From positions 3,410,001-3,474,000 of the forward strand of contig NZ_CP042431.1 of the NCBI RefSeq assembly GCF_007970185.1: a stretch of 64,000 nucleotides of DNA. Direction: 5' to 3'. Positions 45,703 to 54,999 of this stretch are shown in pieces. The translations under genes and the position numbers were made by a program. Every line of letters starts with the position of its first letter. The stretch's first letter is position 1. Source of the stretch: Pseudobacter ginsenosidimutans (GTDB taxonomy: Bacteria; Bacteroidota; Bacteroidia; Chitinophagales; Chitinophagaceae). A model generated the notes under the pieces. That model saw only the letters and a list, made by a program, of their open reading frames with translations. It did not search any database and was not told the origin of the DNA.

Positions 45703-45735
45703 AAAACAAAAAGCCCGGCGAATGGGCCGGGCTTT
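45703..45735 (-). terminator. Intrinsic terminator after ahcY
   Basis: A 10-bp stem AAAGCCCGGC/GCCGGGCTTT (45710-45719 with 45726-45735); on the minus strand it is followed by TTGTTTT. It lies 23 nt past the ahcY stop. Confidence 0.8.
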
Positions 45736-45758
45736 ATATACAGATTGCAAAAGTTCTC

Positions 45759-47087
45759 TTAGTACCTGTAATGTTCCGGCTTGAAGGGACCAGCTTTTGG
45801 AATGCCCAGGTATTCAGCCTGTTCAGTGGTCAGTTCATCCAGTTCAACACCGATCTTTCCGAGGTGCAGGCGCGCCACTTTCTCATCGAGATGTTTAGGC
45901 AACACATACACTTTGTTTTCGTAGCTGCCGTGGTTGGTCCACAGTTCGATCTGAGCGAGTGTCTGATTGGTGAAGGAATTACTCATTACGAAGCTGGGGT
46001 GACCTGTAGCGCAACCCAGGTTCACGAGGCGGCCTTCAGCCAGTACGATCACATCTTTGCCTTCGATATTGTAGAGATCAACCTGAGGCTTGATGGTATC
46101 TTTTGTTTTGCCATAGTTGTTGTTGAGCCATGCGATATCGATCTCGATATCGAAGTGACCGATATTACAAACGATGGCTTTATCCTTCATGTTGCGGAAA
46201 TGCTTTTCTGTGATCAGGTCGCGGCAACCGGAAGCAGTTACGATGATATCAGCTTCTTTCACGGCATCGATCATCTTCTTCACTTCAAAACCATCCATTG
46301 CAGCCTGGAGGGCGCAGATAGGATCGATCTCAGTTACGATCACGCGGCAGCCGGCGCCGGCGAGGGAGGCGGCAGAACCTTTACCTACATCGCCATATCC
46401 ACCAACAACTGCCACTTTACCGGCGAGCATGATATCAGTAGCGCGGCGGATAGAATCCACCAGGCTCTCTTTACAACCATACTTGTTGTCGAATTTGGAT
46501 TTGGTTACGGAGTCGTTCACGTTGATAGCGGGGATAGGCAGGGTGCCTTTTGCCATTCTTTCGTAGAGACGGTGAACGCCGGTAGTTGTTTCTTCGCTGA
46601 GCCCTTTGATATGCTGAACCAGCTCAGGGTATTTATCGAACACGATATTGGTGAGGTCACCACCATCGTCCAGGATCATATTGAGGGGGCGGTCGGCTCC
46701 ACCGAAGAAGAGTGTTTGTTCGATGCACCAGTCAGCTTCTTCCTGTGTTTGTCCTTTCCAGGCAAACACTCCGATACCGGCAGCAGCAATGGCGGCAGCG
46801 GCATGGTCCTGAGTAGAGAAGATATTGCAGGAGCTCCATTTTACTTCAGCGCCGAGGGCTGTAAGTGTTTCGATCAGCACGGCAGTTTGAATGGTCATGT
46901 GCAGGCAACCTGCCACACGCGCACCTTTCAGTGGCTGGCTGGCGCCATATTCTTTCCTGAGAGACATAAGACCGGGCATTTCTGCTTCGGCAAGACGGAT
47001 CTCTTTGCGGCCCCATTCAGCAAGGCTGATATCCTTCACTTTATACGGTAAGGAAAAGTCAATGGTTGACTTTGAAATTGTTGACAT
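45759..47087 (-). CDS. ahcY: Adenosylhomocysteinase
   Basis: NAD-dependent enzyme that splits S-adenosylhomocysteine into adenosine and homocysteine. 442 residues with NAD-binding [18 protein letters not shown], substrate region [21 protein letters not shown] and the characteristic C-terminus FKPEHYRY. An insert at about 150-190 is normal for bacterial members. Confidence 0.97.
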   Translation of the reverse strand: MSTISKSTIDFSLPYKVKDISLAEWGRKEIRLAEAEMPGLMSLRKEYGASQPLKGARVAGCLHMTIQTAVLIETLTALGAEVKWSSCNIFSTQDHAAAAIAAAGIGVFAWKGQTQEEADWCIEQTLFFGGADRPLNMILDDGGDLTNIVFDKYPELVQHIKGLSEETTTGVHRLYERMAKGTLPIPAINVNDSVTKSKFDNKYGCKESLVDSIRRATDIMLAGKVAVVGGYGDVGKGSAASLAGAGCRVIVTEIDPICALQAAMDGFEVKKMIDAVKEADIIVTASGCRDLITEKHFRNMKDKAIVCNIGHFDIEIDIAWLNNNYGKTKDTIKPQVDLYNIEGKDVIVLAEGRLVNLGCATGHPSFVMSNSFTNQTLAQIELWTNHGSYENKVYVLPKHLDEKVARLHLGKIGVELDELTTEQAEYLGIPKAGPFKPEHYRY

Positions 47088-47183
47088 ATAAATGGTTTGA
47101 TTTCGCGTGCAAAATTAGTAAAAAGGATGGACAGATATTACAAGATCTGTGCCGGTAAGGCTTTTAATTACAATTCGTAGACA

Positions 47184-47594
47184 TTATTGTTTGGAAATAT
47201 CTGCCACGGATTTCTTCTCCAGGATCTTGAGCGTGGCATCCCTTACTGTGATCATCATATCATGGAGGCCGCACTGCTTTTCATCGCAGTTCTTGCAACG
47301 CTCGTAGAAATAAAGGCTTACACAGGGGAGCATGGCAATGGGACCGTCTATCAGGCGCATCACTTTGGCCATGGAAATATCCTTTGGCGCCACTTTGAAA
47401 AAATATCCGCCGCCTTTTCCTTTCTTACTGTCCAGTATCTCCGCTTTCTTCAGCTCCAACAGGATGTTCTCCAGGAATTTGAGCGGGATCTTCTTCTTTT
47501 TGGCTATTTCAGCAATGAGTACAGGCTGGTTATCTTTCTTTTCAGCCATGTACATCAGCGCTTTAAAAGCGTATTGTGCTTTCTTCGATAACAT
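47184..47594 (-). CDS. Rrf2 family transcriptional regulator with Cys cluster
   Basis: 136 residues. Winged-helix region at the N-terminus (MLSKKAQYAFKALMYMAEKKDNQPVLIAEIAKKKKIPLKFLENILLELKKAEIL) and the Rrf2 Cys region LPCVSLYFYERCKNCDEKQCGLHDMM, with four Cys that could bind an Fe-S cluster. Target genes unknown. It lies upstream of ahcY on the same strand, but the 96 bp gap makes co-transcription uncertain. Confidence 0.9.
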   Translation of the reverse strand: MLSKKAQYAFKALMYMAEKKDNQPVLIAEIAKKKKIPLKFLENILLELKKAEILDSKKGKGGGYFFKVAPKDISMAKVMRLIDGPIAMLPCVSLYFYERCKNCDEKQCGLHDMMITVRDATLKILEKKSVADISKQ

Positions 47595-47648
47595 TTGGGA
47601 TTGATTTCGAGGCGAGAAAGATAAAATAATTTTCTGAATGCTGTGATG

Positions 47649-47876
47649 TCAGACCAATTTATGCTCATAAGCATATTTGATCAATCCGATCACACTGCCC
47701 GTCCGGGTTTTCCTTAGGATGTTTTTCCTGTGTGTTTCCACCGTTCTTTCACTGATGAACAAGGTTTCTGCGATCTTTTTGTTGCTGTATTCTTTTTCGA
47801 TCAACCTCAGTACTTCCAGTTCGCGGTCTGTTAACCGTACTTCTGTAGTACGCTGCACCTCAACTTGCTTTTTCAT
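47649..47876 (-). CDS. Stand-alone LuxR-type HTH protein
   Basis: 75 residues, essentially only a GerE/LuxR DNA-binding domain: LTDRELEVLRLIEKEYSNKKIAETLFISERTVETHRKNILRKTRT. No receiver or sensor domain is present. It may be controlled by abundance or by pairing with a separate receiver protein. A receiver-only protein is encoded at 61782-62216, but no link is proven. Confidence 0.85.
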   Translation of the reverse strand: MKKQVEVQRTTEVRLTDRELEVLRLIEKEYSNKKIAETLFISERTVETHRKNILRKTRTGSVIGLIKYAYEHKLV

Positions 47877-48014
47877 AACGTTATTGGGTTAATGATAAAA
47901 TGGAACCTCCTTGCAGATGGCTCACACTGCGAACAATGAAAATTGGTGATATGTACTCTATTACCGGGTTGGGGTTAATGAAAGGACCGGAAAAGTTCCT
48001 TACTGAAATATAGC

Positions 48015-48056
48015 ATTAATTGTAATCAATGCGGATTAAATCCGCGCACAATTAAT
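48015..48056. other. Nested palindrome downstream of dapB
   Basis: Outer arms ATTAATTGT/ACAATTAAT (48015-48023 with 48048-48056) and inner arms GCGGATT/AATCCGC (48031-48037 with 48039-48045). It lies 11 nt after the dapB stop. There is no T run on the minus strand, so it may be an mRNA-stabilising hairpin, a weak terminator or a protein-binding site. Confidence 0.5.
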
Positions 48057-48066
48057 TTGTGATGGA

Positions 48067-48783
48067 TCAAATTCCGAGCACATCGCTCATGGAGAAGATC
48101 CCTTTTCTGGTATGCAGGAATTCTGCAGCGAGAACAGCTCCGGTGGCAAAGCCCTGACGGCTGTGCGCGGTGTGTTTGATCTCGATATCATCGATGGCGG
48201 ATGTGTATCTGATGATATGTGTGCCGGGCGCAGGATCCACGCGCTCGCTTAATATCACCAGCTCATTTGCCTGATCGCTGTTGTGGTTTACCCACTTTGA
48301 TTTTCTGTTGTTCTCTCCGAGGATCTGTTCTGCCAGTGTGATGGCTGTGCCGCTGGGCGCATCTAATTTTTGGGTATGGTGCACTTCCGTCATCTGAACA
48401 TCGTATTCGGGATGGGATGTCATCAGGGACGCAAGTTTTTTATTGATTGCAAAGAAAATATTCACGCCAACGCTGAAGTTGCTGGCGTAAAGCAGGGAGC
48501 CGTTTTTTTTGGAGCAATAAGTTTTCACTTCCTCATACCTGTTGAGCCAGCCTGTTGAACCACTCACCACGGGAACGCCCGCATCGATGCAACGGATGAT
48601 ATTATCAAAAGCACTTTCGGGTCCGGTGAACTCGATAGCCACATCTGCCTTGCGGATATTGTCGATGGTATTGTCTTCCAGATTCTCGATGGATACTTTC
48701 AATACCACTTCATGTCCGCGTTGCAAAGCGATGGCTTCAATAGCCTGTCCCATTTTACCGTAACCTATCAGTGCGATTTTCAT
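48067..48783 (-). CDS. dapB: 4-hydroxy-tetrahydrodipicolinate reductase
   Basis: NAD(P)H-dependent reductase in lysine and diaminopimelate synthesis. 238 residues with the N-terminal Rossmann motif GYGKMGQAIE, and EVHHTQKLDAPSGTAITLAE carrying the catalytic His and Lys. Last gene of a probable operon parA-parB-DUF5683-dapB on the minus strand with short gaps. Confidence 0.95.
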   Translation of the reverse strand: MKIALIGYGKMGQAIEAIALQRGHEVVLKVSIENLEDNTIDNIRKADVAIEFTGPESAFDNIIRCIDAGVPVVSGSTGWLNRYEEVKTYCSKKNGSLLYASNFSVGVNIFFAINKKLASLMTSHPEYDVQMTEVHHTQKLDAPSGTAITLAEQILGENNRKSKWVNHNSDQANELVILSERVDPAPGTHIIRYTSAIDDIEIKHTAHSRQGFATGAVLAAEFLHTRKGIFSMSDVLGI

Positions 48784-48811
48784 AAGTTCCTATTCAGGTG
48801 CTGCTTCAATT

Positions 48812-49579
48812 TTAGCGCAGCGAAGGTAGAGTTTTTGTGCGATTATTTGCACCTAGTGTAAATACAAAGCTCACACCGGGCACATTCCCGGGCAGCACAG
48901 CAGGCGAAACGCGCATGGAGATATTATCGCTCACATCGAAGTCGCGGAGATGTGCATCCACTGTGGCATCAACAATATTCAAGCCCCAGAGCAGGAGCCC
49001 GAAGAGGATGGAATAATCCATATTCCTTCTGTACTCACTCCTGTAATTCAACAGGGAGGTGCTTTGCCCCCGCTGAACAAGTGGCCTGAGTTGCTCATGC
49101 ACTTTGTTCATGCTGTCGGGATTGTTCTGACTGTGATTTTCCACCACAGCCAGCGCATAACGGATACGGTCATACCAGTTCTTGTTGTATACAAATAAGC
49201 CGGCGGGAATCCCCACTGCTGCCCAAACGATGGGCACTTTCCAGTATTTCTTATTGTAGATCTGGCCCCAGCCCGGAATGATGGCGGAGCGGATGGCTGC
49301 TTTACGCGGACTGTGTTTTTTCTTAACTGCAGTATCTGATTTAACGGGAACAATAGAGTCTGCTTTCACTCTTCCGGAATCCACTTTGATCTCTCTGGCA
49401 ACCGGCACTGTATCGCAATAGTAAATGATCGCCAGTTCCACTTCATCGTGCAAACGCCATTGCAGCGGGTACACTGTTTCATTGGTTGTTGGAGGCAGAA
49501 CAGGGTTCACCGCTTTCGCCTGCGCAAAAGCCGGGCTCATCAATATCAGAAGTATTGCAGGAAGAAAACGTATCATCAA
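48812..49579 (-). CDS. DUF5683 family membrane protein
   Basis: 255 residues with a signal-like N-terminus and the family core RSAIIPGWGQIYNKKYWKVPIVWAAVGIPAGLFVYNKNWYDRIRYAL with further hydrophobic segments. The family is a Bacteroidota envelope protein of unknown function. It is always of interest because it sits between parB and dapB here (8 bp after parB, 28 bp before dapB), an arrangement I recall from other Bacteroidota. Confidence 0.85.
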   Translation of the reverse strand: MMIRFLPAILLILMSPAFAQAKAVNPVLPPTTNETVYPLQWRLHDEVELAIIYYCDTVPVAREIKVDSGRVKADSIVPVKSDTAVKKKHSPRKAAIRSAIIPGWGQIYNKKYWKVPIVWAAVGIPAGLFVYNKNWYDRIRYALAVVENHSQNNPDSMNKVHEQLRPLVQRGQSTSLLNYRSEYRRNMDYSILFGLLLWGLNIVDATVDAHLRDFDVSDNISMRVSPAVLPGNVPGVSFVFTLGANNRTKTLPSLR

Positions 49580-49587
49580 AAATGAAC

Positions 49588-50511
49588 TTAGTTGGCAGTA
49601 ACACCAATCTGGTCCAGGATCTTGTTCAGGTCCTGAATAGAGTAATACTCAATCGAGATCATTCCGTTGCCTTTTTTACTATGATTGAGTTTTACCTTGG
49701 TGCTGAAATGCGAGGCTAAATTATCTTCAATTTTTTTATAGGCCGGTGGGAGATTGGCTTTTACCGAAGATTTAACAGGCTGGTTCCCTTTGTACATTTT
49801 GCGTACCAGCTCTTCAGTCTGGCGTACGGAAAGGCCTTCTTTCTTTATCTCGTTGAAGATGAAAAGCTGTGTTTCCACCGTGTCTACATTGATCAGGGCG
49901 CGTGCATGGCCCATGCTGATCACGCTGGTGCGAACAGCCACCTGGATATCTGGTGGCAGTTTCAGCAGGCGGATATAGTTGGCAACGGTGCTTCTTTCTT
50001 TTCCCATTCTTTCCGCAACCTGCTCCTGTGTATGATTGAGCTCTTCCATCATACGTTTATAGCTCAGCGCAATTTCCATGGCGTTGAGGTCTTCACGTTG
50101 CAGGTTTTCCAGCAGGGCCAGTTCCAGCAGTTCCTGGTCATTGGCCTGGCGGATATAAGCGGGCACATCTTTCAGTCCTGCGATCTTGGAAGCCCTCCAG
50201 CGGCGTTCGCCGGAGATAAGGCGGAACTTTCCGCCGGGCAGTCCGGATACAGTGATGGGCTGCACCAGGTCGTGCAGTTTGATAGAAGCTGCGAGTTCAT
50301 TGAGCGCGGTCTCGTCAAAATCACGGCGGGGTTGTTTGGGGTTGGGCTCGATGTCCGCAACCGGAATCCTTTGCATGGTAGTGACTGCCTCCACAACTGA
50401 TCCTTTCAACTGACCGGTGCCGGTCTTCAAATCTGAGTCAATGCTTTGCAACAGGGAACGGATGCCCTTGCCTAACAATTCCTTGTTATTATCTTTTTTT
50501 TCTTTGCTCAT
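49588..50511 (-). CDS. parB: Chromosome partitioning protein ParB
   Basis: CTP-dependent clamp that loads at parS sites near the origin. 307 residues. ParB/Srx domain with ISGERRWRASKIAGLKDVPAYI (GERRxRA CTP motif) and a central HTH (SYKRMMEELNHTQEQVAERMGKERSTVANYIRLLKLP). A C-terminal dimerisation region follows. It lies 48 bp downstream of parA. No parS-like site (GTTNCACGTGNAAC) was seen in the window. Confidence 0.95.
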   Translation of the reverse strand: MSKEKKDNNKELLGKGIRSLLQSIDSDLKTGTGQLKGSVVEAVTTMQRIPVADIEPNPKQPRRDFDETALNELAASIKLHDLVQPITVSGLPGGKFRLISGERRWRASKIAGLKDVPAYIRQANDQELLELALLENLQREDLNAMEIALSYKRMMEELNHTQEQVAERMGKERSTVANYIRLLKLPPDIQVAVRTSVISMGHARALINVDTVETQLFIFNEIKKEGLSVRQTEELVRKMYKGNQPVKSSVKANLPPAYKKIEDNLASHFSTKVKLNHSKKGNGMISIEYYSIQDLNKILDQIGVTAN

Positions 50512-50559
50512 GAACTGTATGCGTTTACAGATGGTGGTTAGATGTGCTTGGTCCCCGGA

Positions 50560-51360
50560 TTACTCGAGGATCCTTTCTTCCTGCCTGATCTTGGTCATAT
50601 TGTTCTTCTGCAGGATCTCCTTGGCAAGATTGAGGTAGTTGATAGCTCCCTTGCTCTGCCCGTCGTACAGGATCACGGGTTTGCCCACGCTGGGCGCTTC
50701 GCTGATCCTGGTATTGCGGTGGATGATGGTATTGAACACCATTTCATCGAAGTGTTTGCGCACTTCGTTCACCACCTGGTTGCAGAGGCGGAGACGGCCA
50801 TCATACATGGTCATCAGGATACCTTCGATCACCAGGGCGGTGTTCAGACGGCTCTGAACGATCTTGATGGTATTGAGCAGCTTGCCCAAACCTTCCAGGG
50901 CGAAGAATTCCGTTTGCACGGGAACGATCACACTGTCGGCTGCCACCAGGGCATTCACGGTGATCAGGCCCAGTGAAGGGGAACAATCTATGATAATGAA
51001 GTCGTATTCATGTTTCACCGGCTCCAGGATACCCTTGAGCACGCTCTCACGGTTGGGATAGTTGATCATTTCGATCTCGGCGCCTACCAGGTCGATATGA
51101 GAAGGAATCACGTCCAGGTTGGGGATCTCGGATTTCAAAGTCACATCCTTCGCAGCAGTACCATTCACCATGCAATCGTACAGGCTCTGCTGGATATTGT
51201 GCAGGTCAAACCCAACACCGGTGGTGCTGTTCGCCTGCGGATCCGCATCCACCAGCAGTGTTCTGAATTCGAGCACCGCCAGGCTGGCGGCCAGATTGAT
51301 GGCAGAAGTGGTTTTTCCAACTCCCCCTTTTTGATTTGCAACTCCAATTACTCGGGCCAT
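50560..51360 (-). CDS. parA: Chromosome partitioning ATPase ParA (Soj)
   Basis: 266 residues with deviant Walker [19 protein letters not shown] (about 11-28), [18 protein letters not shown] Walker B region and no N-terminal HTH, so the chromosomal Soj type. It acts with ParB in origin segregation. First gene of the operon that continues with parB, DUF5683 and dapB. Confidence 0.95.
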   Translation of the reverse strand: MARVIGVANQKGGVGKTTSAINLAASLAVLEFRTLLVDADPQANSTTGVGFDLHNIQQSLYDCMVNGTAAKDVTLKSEIPNLDVIPSHIDLVGAEIEMINYPNRESVLKGILEPVKHEYDFIIIDCSPSLGLITVNALVAADSVIVPVQTEFFALEGLGKLLNTIKIVQSRLNTALVIEGILMTMYDGRLRLCNQVVNEVRKHFDEMVFNTIIHRNTRISEAPSVGKPVILYDGQSKGAINYLNLAKEILQKNNMTKIRQEERILE

Positions 51361-51566
51361 TGTAGAGTACCTTATTTAGTAGATCGTAAAATTGTCACCA
51401 ATCGGCAAGACTTCAAAATTTAGTTTTGCCCACCGGAAACCCAGTTATATTTGTGCCGGCAGGCCGGCGGGACGGCAAAAATACACTTCAGCCCCAACAA
51501 TCGCAACCAAAACAGGCTTCGACTGTTAAATAAAGTTCTTAACAAAGGCAAAAAAAATCTAATCCA

Positions 51567-52814
51567 ATGCGCAATTCAGGTTTCTGGTGGGTCATCATCG
51601 GTATCATGATCGTCCTCGATATTTATGTATACCAGGCCATCAAAGTAGTGCTTCCGGAGCATTCCCCTAAAACCCGGCTCATCATTATCGTACTGTACTG
51701 GCTCGTTTCCATTACCGTCACCGGTATCCTGGTAATGATGCCCTTCATCAATTTCGATAACTGGCCACGGGGTCTCCGCACCTATCTTTTTGCCACCACC
51801 GTTGGATTATTCTTTGCCAAACTCATCGTTTCTATCTTCCTTGCCCTGGACGATATCCGCCGCGGCGGGATGTGGGTGATCGGGAAACTTTTCTCCAATC
51901 CTTCTGTTGAGATCACACAGGCATCCGATGGCATCACCCGTTCCGCCTTCCTCAGCTGGCTGGGCCTCGCTGCAGGCAGCACCCTCTTCGGAACCCTGCT
52001 TTACGGTTTCTCCAATAAGTACAAATACCATATCAACCGAATTCCGCTCAGCTTCTCCAATCTGCCAAATGCATTCAAAGGTTTGAAGATCGTGCATATT
52101 TCGGATATCCATTCTGGTAGTTTCATGGACAAGAAAGCGGTTATGCATGGCATTGAAAAGATCATGAAAGAGAAGCCTGATCTTATCCTCTTCACCGGCG
52201 ACCTGGTGAATGACCGCGCCTCTGAAATGACGGATTATATGGATGTGTTCAACCAGCTCAAAGCACCTATGGGGGTTTATTCAACACTCGGTAACCACGA
52301 TTACGGGGATTATGTACGATGGGAATCCCAGGAAGCCAAACATGCCAACCTGGAAAGATTGAAAGCAGTACACGGTGAGCTCGGATGGCGATTGCTCATG
52401 AACGAACATATAATATTCGAAAGAGGAGAAGATAAGATCGCCCTGCTCGGAATCGAGAACTGGAGCGCCAAAGGCAATTTCCCTAAATATGGAAAACTCA
52501 CAGAAGCACATCCCGGCACAGAAGGTCTTCCCTTCAAAATTCTCATGAGCCACGATCCCAGCCACTGGGATGCTGAAGTGGTGCCCAAATACAAGGACAT
52601 CGACCTCATGCTCTCCGGCCATACACACGGAATGCAGTTCGGCGTTGATCTGCCCGGATTCAAATGGAGCCCTGTACAATATATGTACAAACAATGGGCA
52701 GGCTTATATGAAAACGAATCACAAAAACTCTATGTCAACCGCGGTTACGGATTCATCGGTTATCCTGGTCGTGTTGGCATCCTTCCCGAAATTACCGTGA
52801 TCACTTTGGGGTAG
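51567..52814 (+). CDS. Membrane-anchored metallophosphoesterase
   Basis: 415 residues. Three or four hydrophobic helices in the N-terminal 120-160 residues, then a calcineurin-like phosphoesterase domain with the metal motifs SDIHSG, FTGDLVN, LGNHDYG and GHTHG. Similar to YkuE-type phosphoesterases, some of which act on lipid A precursors; this one's substrate is unknown. The catalytic domain would face one side of the inner membrane. Divergent from parA. Confidence 0.92.
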   Translation: MRNSGFWWVIIGIMIVLDIYVYQAIKVVLPEHSPKTRLIIIVLYWLVSITVTGILVMMPFINFDNWPRGLRTYLFATTVGLFFAKLIVSIFLALDDIRRGGMWVIGKLFSNPSVEITQASDGITRSAFLSWLGLAAGSTLFGTLLYGFSNKYKYHINRIPLSFSNLPNAFKGLKIVHISDIHSGSFMDKKAVMHGIEKIMKEKPDLILFTGDLVNDRASEMTDYMDVFNQLKAPMGVYSTLGNHDYGDYVRWESQEAKHANLERLKAVHGELGWRLLMNEHIIFERGEDKIALLGIENWSAKGNFPKYGKLTEAHPGTEGLPFKILMSHDPSHWDAEVVPKYKDIDLMLSGHTHGMQFGVDLPGFKWSPVQYMYKQWAGLYENESQKLYVNRGYGFIGYPGRVGILPEITVITLG

Positions 52815-52971
52815 GAAAATCCCCAATGTTTCATATACTCTAATTTTCGCATACATAATAATGTGAGGCCGTCAATAGGGGGCAAAGCATGGTTGGTAGT
52901 CTATATTAACATCGGCTTGTATGTTACTGGCATATAAGTTGAAAAATTCTGTATGAACCAAATTACAATGT

Positions 52972-53559
52972 ATGAAAAAGAGAACCCTGTATCTTTTAGC
53001 CCTGGCACTAATATTTAGCTCTGCTTCCTTTGCGCAGGGATTGCACCTCGGTGTAAAAGCCGGCGCCAATATTTTTAAGGTGGATGGAAAAAGTTTTAAA
53101 GAAGAGTACAAATTCGGTTACAATCTCGGAGCCTTTGCTGAAATCAATTTCACTGATAAATTCGGTATCCAGCCGGAAGTGATGTGGAACCAGCTGAATT
53201 ACCGTTCAGGCGAAAATTTCGGAGATGTATTCCCCGGCGGCCAGGATGATGTAAAAGGTAAACTCAATTACCTGAGCATCCCGGTATTGCTGAGCTATTC
53301 ACCTGCCAAAGTGTTGAGCCTTCAGGCCGGTCCGCAATTCGGCATTTTGCTGAACCAGGACAAGAACCTTTTTCAGAATGGAAAAGAAGCATTCAAGAGC
53401 GGTGATTTCTCCCTGCTCGGCGGCGTGCAACTGAATCTCGGCAGCGTTAAGGTTGGTGGACGATATGTTATTGGTCTCTCAGACATCAATGATGTAGACA
53501 ATAAAGAGAAATGGAAAAACCAGGGCTTCCAGTTGTATCTGGGTTTGAGGATCATCTAA
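52972..53559 (+). CDS. Small outer-membrane beta-barrel protein (OMP_b-brl_2 type), copy 1
   Basis: 195 residues with a signal peptide (cleavage near ASFAQG) and repeated amphipathic strands: LHLGVKAGANIFKVDGKSFKEEYKFGYNLGAFAEINFTDKFGIQPEVMW. Ends YLGLRII with a terminal aromatic/hydrophobic strand as in outer-membrane barrels. A close tandem paralog follows at 53671. Role unknown. Confidence 0.88.
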   Translation: MKKRTLYLLALALIFSSASFAQGLHLGVKAGANIFKVDGKSFKEEYKFGYNLGAFAEINFTDKFGIQPEVMWNQLNYRSGENFGDVFPGGQDDVKGKLNYLSIPVLLSYSPAKVLSLQAGPQFGILLNQDKNLFQNGKEAFKSGDFSLLGGVQLNLGSVKVGGRYVIGLSDINDVDNKEKWKNQGFQLYLGLRII

Positions 53560-53670
53560 GCCGCAGCTGTGCGCGATAAACATACAGCGCTTTTTTTCTA
53601 TATGTTCTTTCAATTGGGTAACTTGTATAAGTAATATTATCAATTCGTTTACACCATTAAATCAATATGT

Positions 53671-54258
53671 ATGAAAAAAAGATCGCTGGTATTGCTCACC
53701 GGCTTACTGCTCTTCTCGCTGATCAGTTTTTCACAAAGCCTCCATATCGGGTTCAAGGCAGGTGCAAATATTTTCAAGGTAGACGGACAATCGTTCAAAG
53801 ATGAATTCAAATTCGGTTATCATATCGGAGCTTTTGGTGAGATCTATATCATCGATAAGTTCGGAATTCAACCGGAAGTACTTTTCAGTCAAACGAATTT
53901 CCGCACCGGCACGGATTTCAATAATGTCTATCCCGGAGGGGTAAGCGATGTGAAAGGAAAACTGAATTACCTGAGCATCCCCATTTTATTCAGTTACCGT
54001 CCTATCAACCTGTTTGCTTTCCAGATAGGTCCACAATTCGGCACTTTGCTGAACCAGGACAAGAACCTGGTCAATAATGGAAAAGAAGCATTCAAGAAAG
54101 GAGACTTCTCCCTGCTGGTAGGCGCACAGCTTAACCTGCTCAAGTTCAAGGCAGGCGCAAGGTATGTGATAGGATTGAACGATATTAATGATGTGGGAAC
54201 GAGTAATAAATGGAAGAACCAGGGATTTCAGGTCTATGTGGGAGTGAGGGTGTTGTGA
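53671..54258 (+). CDS. Small outer-membrane beta-barrel protein, tandem paralog
   Basis: 195 residues, the same length and collinear with 52972-53559 (shared GAN-IFKVDG-SFK-E-KFGY and KLNYLSIP, NQDKNL-NGKEAFK), so a recent tandem duplication. Signal peptide present. It is followed by its own terminator (54287) and element copy E. Each copy has its own 110-160 bp upstream region. Confidence 0.88.
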   Translation: MKKRSLVLLTGLLLFSLISFSQSLHIGFKAGANIFKVDGQSFKDEFKFGYHIGAFGEIYIIDKFGIQPEVLFSQTNFRTGTDFNNVYPGGVSDVKGKLNYLSIPILFSYRPINLFAFQIGPQFGTLLNQDKNLVNNGKEAFKKGDFSLLVGAQLNLLKFKAGARYVIGLNDINDVGTSNKWKNQGFQVYVGVRVL

Positions 54259-54286
54259 TGAAATCCATACGTTATTTATAGGGAAG

Positions 54287-54317
54287 ATCCCGGTGGTTTC
54301 GGCTGCCGGGATTTTTT
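54287..54317 (+). terminator. Intrinsic terminator before element copy E
   Basis: ATCCCGG (54287-54293) pairs with CCGGGAT (54306-54312), followed by TTTTTTG. Element copy E begins 10 nt later. Confidence 0.75.
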
Positions 54318-54327
54318 GTTTTTGTGC

Positions 54328-54477
54328 GCTTGCGGGGGGATGCGGGCCAGGGCTGTTGAAACAAACCAACGCGGGAGGAGTTTTTTGAGCTGTGGTTGGA
54401 GAGATGGGGCGGTGGTGCTTTGCCGGACTACTTCGCTTATGTTTCAAAGGCCCGTTGCCCGCATCCCCTCCGCAAGC
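54328..54477 (+). repeat. Covarying-arm hairpin element, copy E
   Basis: 150 bp. Outer arms 54328-54347 and 54457-54477 pair over about 20 bp with one bulge (core GGGGATGCGGGC). Shared internal strands: AACAAACCAACGCGGGAGGA (54360-54379), TTTTTTGAGCTGTGG and CTTCGCTTATGTTTC, preceded by GCCGGACTA. It lies directly after a terminator and faces copy F across 522 bp. Confidence 0.82.
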
Positions 54478-54999
54478 AGCAATCACCAAAACAAAATTTG
54501 AATCCCGGCAATGCCGGATTCATTTGATCGCTGACTTACAACATAAATAACGATGGATTTTGGGTGGTAGAGGATGGGGAAAGCTTCGGAACGCGTAAGT
54601 ATGTACGTTAGTTATTGACGCTACTTTGATTATACTTAACATATTGCAGCACCAGAGATTTTAGTTTCACTCATTACTGTCTCAACACTCATACTGGTAA
54701 GAAAACTGCATTGAAAAAATTATTAAATGCCAATCTGAAAAAGATATATATCCTACTCCTTGGTTATGTGCTTAATTTTTACACCTCTATATTTTCTTTT
54801 ATATCTCTTACCTCTTTTATATCTATGTTTTTATTACTTCTCAAACATCTCGCGCTTTCCTGGAGCATCGTTTTGGTTTAGAGTTCACATTCTTTCTTCT
54901 ACAATAATAGTATGCAACATGAATGCAAATACTAATAAAAGCAGGGTTCCCCTTGCAACTATTACTATTGACTGATGGAGTGGGTGTTCATCGAGCGAC
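54478..54999. other. Non-coding spacer between element copies E and F
   Basis: 522 AT-rich bases with a CCGGC/GCCGG hairpin near 54501-54520 and a pyrimidine-rich tract (about 54770-54850). A 71-codon frame at 54760-54975 is hydrophobic only because of the T-rich tract and lacks a ribosome binding site. I see no gene. Confidence 0.55.

Noticed and set aside
49588-51360. parS site near parAB
   Set aside because: I looked for the GTTNCACGTGNAAC palindrome through the window and saw none; parS sites must lie elsewhere.
54760-54975. 71-codon hydrophobic frame in the E-F spacer
   Set aside because: Same reason: it follows a T-rich tract, has no ribosome binding site, and the other spacers have no matching protein.
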